Assembly: GCA_036524155.1 (NCBI GenBank) | Contig: DATDCV010000240.1 | Location: forward strand, 1 to 32,862 | Source of the DNA: DATDCV01 sp036524155 | Lineage (GTDB): Bacteria > Verrucomicrobiota > Verrucomicrobiia > Limisphaerales > UBA8199 | DNA: 32,862 nucleotides | Direction of reading: 5' to 3' | Part shown: piece after piece, positions 15,901 through 23,009 of the stretch | Layout of the letters: every line of letters begins with the position of its first letter | Position numbering within the stretch: the first letter of the stretch is position 1 | Program-made: the position numbers and the translations under genes | Notes under the pieces: generated by a model | Database searches by the model: none | Seen by the model: the letters and a program-made list of their open reading frames with translations, nothing else | Told to the model about the DNA's origin: nothing

Positions 15901-18160
15901 TTCGGCCAAGAATCTGGCACATGGCGGGGTTGACTTCGAGCATCACGCCTTGTTTGTCGACCCAGACGAAGCCCTCCGTGCAGGTATCGAGGATGCGGCG
16001 AAGTCTGCGTTCGCTGGCGGCCAGGGCCTGTTCCTGGCGTTCGCGCTCGGTGATGTCGCGGATGATCGTGAGCTGGGCTGGCTTGCCCCGCAGGGCGATC
16101 CGAATCAGTGTGATTTCACAGGGGAATTCCGTGCCGTCCTGGCGCTTGTGGATCCAATCGAAGCGGTACGGCTTATCCATCGCCATGGCGGCCTGTATGC
16201 GAGTGACCGCCGCTTCGCTCGAGAGTTCCCCGCCAGGCTGGCGTTCGGGAGAGAGCATTCCGGGGCCACAATTGGCCAGATCAGCCATGCTCTTGAAACC
16301 AAACATGGTCAGGGCCGCCTCGTTAGCGTGGATGAAACGGTGGTCCTCAGACAGGATCAGCAAACCGTCGCTCGAACTGGTAAAGTAGGCGTTGACCCGT
16401 TCTTCGGCCTCCTTGCGCTCGTCGCTTTCGAGGGCAAACCGCAGCGCGTTGGCCACGGTCTCGCCCGCTTTCTCGAGCCAGTGGGTCTGGTCTTCCGTCA
16501 GCGGTTTAAACAGGCAAAGCTCCATCACTCCGACGACGTTGTCGTTGGCCAGCAATGGGAAGGCGGCGACCCGGGAGGGAGCCACGGGACCGAAGCCGAA
16601 ATGAACGCGGAGTTTCGCCCCGTCCGGCTCGGCGTAAATCGGGTGACGTGACTGCCCGGCCTGGCCAACGATGCCGCAGCCCGGGGCAAAGGATTGCGCG
16701 AGATCCGGGCCGTCGGGATACGCGTGCGCGGCCAAGCGGCTGAAGGCTCCACCTGTGCTCGCGACAAACAGTGCCCCAGCGGGCGCTCCCAGGAACTCGA
16801 TCGCGCCGGCCAGGCCTTTTTCGGCGACTTGCCTCACCGTCAAATTCCCGCGCAGAGAGCTATTGAGCGCGGAAAGGCTCGACTCCAGAACGACTCTCTC
16901 CTGGGACTGCTGGGTCAGTTTTTCCAGTTCCGCCGCGCGCTCGGTCAGTTCCGCGGTTCGCTGGGCAACGGTCCGCTCGAGATTCTGATTTAACTCGGCC
17001 AGGATCTGCTCGCGCGCCTGAATTTGGCGCGCCATTTTCTGGAAACTCCGCGCCAGTTCGCCCACCTCGTCACGGTGCCGCGGGAGGTCGCCCAGCAATT
17101 CCTCGCGGAACTGCCCTTGCTCGATGGCGGCCGCCGTCCGGGTGAGATCCACCAGCGGACGACTGAAGCGGCGGGAGAAGGCGGTGACGACGAGTACCAG
17201 CAGGAGCAGACCGCCCACGCCCACCAGCGCCGAGCGCAGCGTCAGGTGCTGGACGGGAATGAGGATTTCGTCTTCCGAAATATTGAGCACGATCTTCCAC
17301 CCGCTCGATGGCGAAGTCGCCCAATAAAGCCGTCGGTGCTGGCCCTCGATCGTGGCGGCGGCAAAGCCTTCGGCCGCAGCCGCGACCAACTGCCCGCCGG
17401 GCCGGCTTGTCAGATCCGCACCCTGAAATCCTTTGCGGAGCATGAGCTCCTCCTTTGGATGCGAGATGAGTTTCCCCGCCCGGCTGACGAGATAGACGAA
17501 GGCGTTGGTGTCGCTCCGTCCGCGGTCAATCGGACGGGCCGTCTGAATCAGCTCCCGGATCCCGTCCAGCGCCAGGTCGACTCCCGCCACCCCGATGAAG
17601 TTGGTGGCTGGGTCGAACACCGGCATGGTGAGGCTGACCATGCTGATGTTCCCGGCGCCTTCATCAAAGTAAGGTTCGGTGACGTACAGCCCGCGGGACC
17701 GCTTCGGGCCGTTATACCATTCCTGTTGCGGGTCGTGGTAATCGTAGACCACGGGCGTCAGCGCAGGCCAGTTCTTGCGGTGGATCGCGAGGCACCCACC
17801 CCCGTCCTTCGCGGCCGCGTATTCATAGGCGATGTACACGCCGTAGGCGTCGTCCACGGGAGTCTGACGGAGGAGTTCGCGCAAGTAGGGAACCATCCCG
17901 GGGTCCGGCTCGCGCCCAAACGCCTGTTGGCGAACCGCAATATGACGAGGCAACATCCCGGCGCGCGTGATGAGATCCTCCAAGCGGCTCGCGGCGGCCC
18001 GGATCTCGGCGACTGCCTTGTCATTGGTCTGCCGCTCCAATTCTTCACGGCTGACGCGGTAGTTGAACCAGAGGGTCAGCCCCAGCACGAGGCCGGCCGC
18101 GACGCCGACACCGAGCTGGAGCCTGCGCGCAATGCTGTGACTTGGGAGCAGTGGTTTCAT
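12989..18160 (-). CDS. Hybrid sensor histidine kinase with Cache, GAF, three PAS, two receivers and HPt
   Basis: A protein of 1723 residues. Transmembrane helices at about 14-34 and 306-328 bracket an extracytoplasmic double Cache domain (about 36-300; small-molecule sensing, ligand unknown). Then come HAMP (about 328-385), a coiled coil (375-425), GAF (about 430-575), PAS domains near 590-705, 715-835 and 840-960, HisKA with H989 (MSHEIRTPMNAIIG), HATPase with N-box NFVNNAVKF, DTGIGM and GGTGLGL, receiver 1 with D1278 (MDWRMPGIDG), receiver 2 with D1424 (MDLQMPEMDG), and HPt with H1580 (AHTLKGVAGNIGA). All phospho-transfer residues are present, so an internal His-Asp-His relay is expected, delivering phosphate to the receiver-PP2C protein. 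The ATG at 18160 follows GGAAG. The stop overlaps the next gene by ATGA. Confidence 0.95.
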   Translation of the reverse strand: MKPLLPSHSIARRLQLGVGVAAGLVLGLTLWFNYRVSREELERQTNDKAVAEIRAAASRLEDLITRAGMLPRHIAVRQQAFGREPDPGMVPYLRELLRQTPVDDAYGVYIAYEYAAAKDGGGCLAIHRKNWPALTPVVYDYHDPQQEWYNGPKRSRGLYVTEPYFDEGAGNISMVSLTMPVFDPATNFIGVAGVDLALDGIRELIQTARPIDRGRSDTNAFVYLVSRAGKLISHPKEELMLRKGFQGADLTSRPGGQLVAAAAEGFAAATIEGQHRRLYWATSPSSGWKIVLNISEDEILIPVQHLTLRSALVGVGGLLLLVLVVTAFSRRFSRPLVDLTRTAAAIEQGQFREELLGDLPRHRDEVGELARSFQKMARQIQAREQILAELNQNLERTVAQRTAELTERAAELEKLTQQSQERVVLESSLSALNSSLRGNLTVRQVAEKGLAGAIEFLGAPAGALFVASTGGAFSRLAAHAYPDGPDLAQSFAPGCGIVGQAGQSRHPIYAEPDGAKLRVHFGFGPVAPSRVAAFPLLANDNVVGVMELCLFKPLTEDQTHWLEKAGETVANALRFALESDERKEAEERVNAYFTSSSDGLLILSEDHRFIHANEAALTMFGFKSMADLANCGPGMLSPERQPGGELSSEAAVTRIQAAMAMDKPYRFDWIHKRQDGTEFPCEITLIRIALRGKPAQLTIIRDITERERQEQALAASERRLRRILDTCTEGFVWVDKQGVMLEVNPAMCQILGRTRDQVLGRRVYDFTDEENIRIFRENIARRAKGESTAYEASLIRPDGTFVPCRVSGSPLVDEHNVSQGSFGMFTDITEQKRAEHELANRLAFQQALIETIPYPMFVKDAASRFVECNKAYEREFNITSASLKGKTALELDYLPEAERRRFHQEDTSVIREGSRRSYELPIQYADGQTHVTLYSVDGFKLSDGSPGGLIGLLVDITRQKEIAEELREAKARAEEATQMKSMFLANMSHEIRTPMNAIIGLSHLALKTALNPKQRDYVAKVHNAGTALLAIINDILDFSKIEAGKLDLETTGFKLDEVITSVTTLTAQKAHEKGLEFLAHVAPGIPENLLGDPLRLGQILTNFVNNAVKFTERGEIRLNVELIERTGEKVQLKFSVRDTGIGMSQEQSARLFQPFTQADMSTTRKHGGTGLGLTICRRLVELMGGRIWLESAPGAGSAFYFTVWLGVGSEKGSGRIIPECLTRLRVLIVDDNPAAREILQEPLSGLVSRVDAVASGKEAIAAIRAQDATAPYDVVFMDWRMPGIDGLQASRQIKSDETLRWQPAIVLVTAFGREEVREEAERLRLDGFLLKPVTRSMIVDTLVDIFAEPADHSPAGGRADSESAGRLAGARILLAEDNDINQQIAVELLEGAGATVKVTNNGREAVEVLATGPQPPPFDVVLMDLQMPEMDGYQATTRLRADLRFRTLPIVAMTAHATIEERQRCLSAGMNDHIAKPIDPAALFETLGRYYKPAAQRAAPAAESGTAPVVTLPAVAPASAEECPTIEGLSTAEGLLRVAGNRKLYLKLLRQFLHQQGPAADQITAALARADLELAERLAHTLKGVAGNIGAKAVQASAGALEKLIRSRADPAAVASAKNQLAVALNPLTAALRISLVQPEPGSDPVTSPVSAVDLTVARAAATQLTKLLSNSDPGAGEFVETNQAALRSLFASDSWPEFLKLVQGYSFAEAQARLEQATQKTL

Positions 18161-18372
18161 TGGGCTTCCGTTTGATGGAGTGTGGCGAGCTTATCAGGAA
18201 CTGGTCCATTGGCCAAGCTAAGGTTGCTCGCGGCTTATCCAGGCAGCAGCCGGGGCCGCAGCAGCCCATCTTTCACTCCCCCCGGTCTTTGTCAAAGTCG
18301 GGCTGGTGTTCTTTTGGGTGTTGCGCTATTAACGTCGGTAGTAACCCACAACTCCAAAGAAAAGGACAACTC

Positions 18373-20859
18373 ATGAAACCAGGTTTCGCCCCTGCCGCGG
18401 CGGTCGGAAGGCTGTTGGGCATTCTCGTGTGCCTAAGTGCAGGCACAATCGCCCGTGGCGTCTCGGAATTGCGGGTGGAATGGCCGCACGTGACTTTCCG
18501 CAACGGCGTCACCAACACGGTCTACCAGCCGCAGCTTCAATCGTGGGATTATGTCACACTTAAGGCCGTCTCGGCGGTCGCCGTGCAGCCGAGAGGGGCT
18601 GCGCAGCCAACGTTTGGCACGATCCTCTTTACGGCCAAAACCCGCGTGGACCGCGCGGCGCGCATGGTTTTTCTCGACCAACTCGAGATCAATCAGGCCC
18701 TGTTTCCCTCGGCCGGGGCGGAGGCGCAAACGTATTTGGCGACGCTGCGTTCGCTGGTTCCCCGGGAAGTGCAAAGCATCTCGCTGGACCGGATGGAAGC
18801 AGGCCTGGCGACCCTCCAGGCCCGGCAGCGATCGGCCTCGCAACCGCTAAAGAACGATCCGCCGGCAATCATCGTTTCAACCCGGCCCGGAATGGTGGTG
18901 CCAGTGGACGGGCCCCCGGTTTACCGGCCGGTGGAGAAAACAGACCTGGAACGGGTCTTCAACACGCGTGCGCTGATCCTGCGCGACAAGTCGGGCCGGT
19001 ATTTCCTGCACCTGTTCGACGGTTATGTGCAGGCCACCGGTCTGAGCGGGCCGTGGACCGTGGCAGAGAAAGTCCCGTCGGATGTCAGGAAGGCCGAGGG
19101 CCAGGCCGTCAAGGCCAGGCAAGTAGATCTGCTGGCCGGCCAGGAAAACCCTCAAACGAAACAGAAGCCTTCCCTTAAGTCCACACCCCTGCCGGAACTC
19201 TACGTGACGGCGGTCCCCACCGAGTTGATCGTAATCCAGGGACAGGCGCAGTGGGCACCCATCCCTCCCACGCAGTTGTTGTATATCACCAACACGGTGT
19301 CGCACGTCTTTAAGGAACTCGCCGACCAAAAGACCTACGTGCTGATCTCCGGACGCTGGTTCCGATCAGCCTCATTCGACGGGCCATGGGAATATGTTCC
19401 CGGCCCGGCTTTGCCGGGGGATTTCGCCGCCATTCCGGACGACAGCCCGAAGGAAAACGTGAAAGCGTCGGTGCCCGGCACGCACCAGGCGCTGGAAGCC
19501 GCGATCGCGAACGGCATACCGAGCATGGTCAAGGTGGACCGCAGCAAGGCGGCGATGGACCCGCCGCCGCAGTACGACGGGACGCCGAAGCTGGCGCCGA
19601 TTAGCGGCACCCCACTGTACTACGTGATGAATTGCCCGACGCCGGTGATTAAAGTGGACACCGGCATATGGTATGCCTGCCAGAACGGGGTGTGGTTTGT
19701 GGCGACGGCGCCGACCGGGCCGTGGACGGCGGCCACGAGCGTGCCGGCCGTAATCTACTCGATTCCTCCCGCTTCGCCGGTGCACTACCTGGTATACGTG
19801 CGGATATACCGTTACGATGGGAGCTACGTGTGGGTCGGCACGACGCCCGGCTATTACGGGACGGTGGTCTGCTCCGACGGCACCGTGGTGTATGGCACTG
19901 GGTATGTTTACCCGGCCTACGTCGGCACGACGGTCTATGTGTCCTATTCAGTGACCTACGGATACGGGTGCAATCCGTGCTGGACGCCTTGGGTAGGCTG
20001 GTCGTACGGCTTCGCGGCGGGCTGGGCTGCGGCCAACGACTGGTATTGGTGGTGCTACTGTCCGCCCGCGCCGTATTGGGGACCTTATTGGTATCCATGC
20101 TATGGCGCATATTATAACGCTTATGGGGGAATAACGGCGTGGGGCCCGTATGGATGGGCCGGCACAACCGGCTACATTTACCATGAGAACGGCCCATGGA
20201 CCGGCGTCAGCAGGGGCGCGGCGGGCTACAACGCGTGGACCGGCAATGAATGGGCGACTTCGTATGGGCGCGCATACAACTCCACCACCGGCACACGCGC
20301 GGTTGGCCAGCGGGGCGCGGTGGAGAACGTTTATACCGGCAACTACGCTTATGGCGGCCGGGCCGCTTTCTACAACGAAAATACCGGCGCCGCAGGTGCG
20401 GGTCGCAAGGTGACTTTCGGGAATGAAGAAACCGGCAAGCAGGGGACGGCGGGCCGCGCCACGGTCTATAATCCCAATACTGGCCAGGCCGTGCACATCA
20501 GCGGTGCCAAAGGCGAGGACGCTGGGTATATCAAGGTCAACGACCATGTCATCGCCGGGAAAGACGGGAATTATTATCGACCGGACGGCGAGGGCGGCTG
20601 GGAGCAGATCACCAAACCCCCGAAAAGCGGCGACACCCCTGTCCCGCGCGCCGGCGATTCCGCCGCCCGGCAAAACCTCGGAGCCCAACAGAGCCAATGG
20701 AGCAGGACGCAACCCTCTGCCGCCAACCAACAGAATTTTCAGCAGTTGAACAACGAATTCAGGGCCCGTCAAATGGGCGCCCAGCGCCAGCAAAGCTACC
20801 AGATGAATCGTCCGGCATTCCGGGGCGGGGGCGGCGGGGCAGGAGGCCGGCGGCGTTAA
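18373..20859 (+). CDS. Large Tyr/Trp/Gly-rich secreted protein (carbohydrate-binding family V/XII-like)
   Basis: A protein of 828 residues. The ATG at 18373 follows AAAGGA by seven bases; the upstream open extension to 18142 is not protein-like. There is a signal peptide at about 1-28. Residues about 30-500 carry paired motifs typical of proteins annotated as carbohydrate-binding family V/XII in Alphaproteobacteria: VYQPQLQSWDYVTLK, a repeated P-T-ELIVIQGQAQWAPIP / LLYITNTVSHVF unit, YVLISGRWFRS and FDGPWEYV. Residues about 500-620 are extremely rich in Tyr, Trp and Gly (CNPCWTPWVGWSYGFAAGW). A run of degenerate repeats follows (YNAWTGNEW, YNSTTGTRA, YNENTGAAG, YNPNTGQAV), then a Gln-rich stretch and a Gly/Arg tail (GGGGGAGGRRR). 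The family is widespread but without known function; the name is not evidence of sugar binding. Divergent from the histidine kinase. Confidence 0.85.
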   Translation: MKPGFAPAAAVGRLLGILVCLSAGTIARGVSELRVEWPHVTFRNGVTNTVYQPQLQSWDYVTLKAVSAVAVQPRGAAQPTFGTILFTAKTRVDRAARMVFLDQLEINQALFPSAGAEAQTYLATLRSLVPREVQSISLDRMEAGLATLQARQRSASQPLKNDPPAIIVSTRPGMVVPVDGPPVYRPVEKTDLERVFNTRALILRDKSGRYFLHLFDGYVQATGLSGPWTVAEKVPSDVRKAEGQAVKARQVDLLAGQENPQTKQKPSLKSTPLPELYVTAVPTELIVIQGQAQWAPIPPTQLLYITNTVSHVFKELADQKTYVLISGRWFRSASFDGPWEYVPGPALPGDFAAIPDDSPKENVKASVPGTHQALEAAIANGIPSMVKVDRSKAAMDPPPQYDGTPKLAPISGTPLYYVMNCPTPVIKVDTGIWYACQNGVWFVATAPTGPWTAATSVPAVIYSIPPASPVHYLVYVRIYRYDGSYVWVGTTPGYYGTVVCSDGTVVYGTGYVYPAYVGTTVYVSYSVTYGYGCNPCWTPWVGWSYGFAAGWAAANDWYWWCYCPPAPYWGPYWYPCYGAYYNAYGGITAWGPYGWAGTTGYIYHENGPWTGVSRGAAGYNAWTGNEWATSYGRAYNSTTGTRAVGQRGAVENVYTGNYAYGGRAAFYNENTGAAGAGRKVTFGNEETGKQGTAGRATVYNPNTGQAVHISGAKGEDAGYIKVNDHVIAGKDGNYYRPDGEGGWEQITKPPKSGDTPVPRAGDSAARQNLGAQQSQWSRTQPSAANQQNFQQLNNEFRARQMGAQRQQSYQMNRPAFRGGGGGAGGRRR

Positions 20860-20956
20860 AGCGGGAACCCAGCAACTGGAATGGATAGATGGTTAGCTGG
20901 GGCGGCAGGACAGGCAGCCTGCCTTTCCATGGACCTCCTTGCCGATGGTTCGGCGG

Positions 20957-22798
20957 TCAGGCGTCTTTTGGCGGTCCATCCGCCGTTCCGGCATCGGGAT
21001 ACTTCAGCGTGTCGGTAAGTTCCTCGATGGTCTCGTCGTCGAATTTGTGCTGGAACAGTTGGCCCTGCTCGCGCCAGCGACGCACTTCGTCTTCGGCCTG
21101 CCGGGCCAAGGTCTTATTGGTGCCGTGCCCACGCTCGAAGTAGATCGTCTGCGACGGCAAAGCGAACCCAGTTCCCGCCCGGGCGATGATGTCCATGATT
21201 CGCAGGTTCAGATCCTCCGCGATAGCCAGATATTCGGAGCTATTGGTCTCCCTGACAAAACAGGAGAGGTCCACTTCGAGCGAGCACGGTCCAAAGCCCA
21301 CGAAGCGGACCCGCGCGCTCTCGTTGATCACCTTGGGATGGGCGATCAGCAGTTTACGCAGCTCAATCAGGACAAAGCGAAGCTGGTCGGGGGTGGTTTC
21401 ATAGCGCAGTCCCAACCGCGGCTGAAACGGGATCTTGTCGCGCCGGCCGAAATTCTCGATCTGCATGGCGGCGAACAACGCGTTGGGCATCGTGACCACC
21501 GTCCGCTCGCCGCTGCGGATTTTGATCATCCGCAGGCCGATATCCTCGACCACGCCGCGTTTGTCGCCGAACCGGATGGCTTCGTTGCGTTTCACAACCC
21601 CTGTGGCGTGCAGGGTCATGGCCGCAATTAGATCTTCGATGAACTTCTGCGAGGCCAGACCGACGGCCAGGCCAATAATGCCCAGGCTGGCGACGATCGT
21701 CGAGACTTTGAAACCCAGGTTGTCCAGCCAGACAATCAAACCGATCACCACCAGCGCTACTTTAGCCACCCGGCGCAGCAAGTCGACCAGGTGAAAGCCG
21801 CTGTCGCCATCACGTTCCAACAGCCGGGTCCGGGCTCGCTCGCCGCAAAAATCCACCAGCCGAAAGAACATCCACACGGCCACCACGACGAGAATGGTGC
21901 GGCCCCGCAGCAAACCGGCCAGTTCCTCAGGTATCGACTGCCGCGGAACCGCGTTCCTCATGGCGACCGTTATGAGGATGACGATCAGCGGAACGTAGAG
22001 GGCGGATACCAGGTTAGCGGTAACCCCGGGTGGAATCAGCCTGACCGCCCGCTTGGCGAGCTTGAGGGCAATGAACACGAGGACCGCCCAAACGCACACG
22101 GACCAAACCAGCTCCATCCAGGTGAACAGCGAAAGCCCAAGCACGTGCGTTCGCAACAGGGAGTTGATCGTCTGCTCCGAGAAGACCCGCTCGGCCCAGC
22201 CTATTCGAAATTTAGCATACCATTTGGGGACCTGACCGACTGTATGGGAAGACACCTTCCAGACCTCGAGCCCGTTTGGTTCCCGCACGCGCTCTAAACT
22301 TACATCCACCAGCCCGCCGGCCCATTCGAGCTGCGCCAGGCGTTCCCGGTTCGGGGGCAATCCGTCGTTGCTTTCGCCGAGTGGATTGGCGCTGAGGGAG
22401 CTGAAATCGATCCGCGCTTTCCGTTCCAGCACAATCCACAGCTCCCGCGCCAGCCGCGGACCCTCTGTTCCTCGCTTGTCTTCCGCCACGCGGCTCAAAT
22501 CGAGATACCGTGCTGCCCGGACAAAGTCGCCTTCCTGCGCCGAGCCAAAAAACTTCTCGACGCTCGAACGCGGCGTGCCGCGCTCGAGGGGGTCGTCGGG
22601 CACAGGAACGTTCTGCGAGGCAGTGGTTTCGACCGCTGCGGTCGGCTGAGCCGTCGCCCCTTGAGCGGTGCCGGAACCGCAGGGCCGGCTTACGAGAAGA
22701 GCGAGCGCCAGCAGCGCCGGGGTCTTCCAGGCCCAAAGAGACGCGTTCGACAGGCGAACCTGAATGGTTCGAACGACGGGGAAGCGGGTTGAATTCAT
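20957..22798 (-). CDS. Small-conductance mechanosensitive channel (MscS family)
   Basis: A protein of 613 residues. After a signal-like segment (about 25-45), residues about 65-210 form an extracytoplasmic domain (PLERGTPRSSVEKFFGSAQ, then FVRAARYLDLSRV) that is commonly found on MscS homologues of this size. Four or five membrane helices follow (about 222-245, 262-285, 302-320, 344-362), then the pore-lining TM3 with the small-residue pattern STIVASLGIIGLAVGLASQ and FIEDLIAAM. The beta domain follows (RFGDKRGVVEDIGLRMIKIR, then VTMPNALF) and the C-terminal cytoplasmic cage. It opens under membrane tension to release solutes during osmotic downshock. The ATG at 22798 has no clear ribosome-binding site. 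It is convergent with the secreted protein at 18373 and divergent from the kinase at 23010. Confidence 0.92.
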   Translation of the reverse strand: MNSTRFPVVRTIQVRLSNASLWAWKTPALLALALLVSRPCGSGTAQGATAQPTAAVETTASQNVPVPDDPLERGTPRSSVEKFFGSAQEGDFVRAARYLDLSRVAEDKRGTEGPRLARELWIVLERKARIDFSSLSANPLGESNDGLPPNRERLAQLEWAGGLVDVSLERVREPNGLEVWKVSSHTVGQVPKWYAKFRIGWAERVFSEQTINSLLRTHVLGLSLFTWMELVWSVCVWAVLVFIALKLAKRAVRLIPPGVTANLVSALYVPLIVILITVAMRNAVPRQSIPEELAGLLRGRTILVVVAVWMFFRLVDFCGERARTRLLERDGDSGFHLVDLLRRVAKVALVVIGLIVWLDNLGFKVSTIVASLGIIGLAVGLASQKFIEDLIAAMTLHATGVVKRNEAIRFGDKRGVVEDIGLRMIKIRSGERTVVTMPNALFAAMQIENFGRRDKIPFQPRLGLRYETTPDQLRFVLIELRKLLIAHPKVINESARVRFVGFGPCSLEVDLSCFVRETNSSEYLAIAEDLNLRIMDIIARAGTGFALPSQTIYFERGHGTNKTLARQAEDEVRRWREQGQLFQHKFDDETIEELTDTLKYPDAGTADGPPKDA

Positions 22799-23009
22799 GA
22801 GATTACCGGCATCGTATCAGGCCAGCAGGGCCTTGTCGATCCCTGACAAAAACGAACGAGCCTCCCGGCATACGAATCGCGCGGACGCAAGTTCGATGCG
22901 GTGGACGTCGCTCTGAAGCAGCAACGAGGCTGCGACCGATGGCTCTCCGTTAGGCTCCCCAAAGTACACTCAAATTGCCTTGCTATGGCCCGATTCTTTG
23001 CATTAACTT

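Noticed and set aside
18161..18372. Promoter search between the histidine kinase and the secreted protein
   Set aside because: A TATTAA near 18328 has no acceptable -35 partner; no call was made.
20888..20940. GGCAGGACAGGCAGCCTGCC as a terminator between the convergent genes at 20859 and 20957
   Set aside because: The possible stems are short with overlapping alternatives and there is no T-run, so it is not a convincing terminator.
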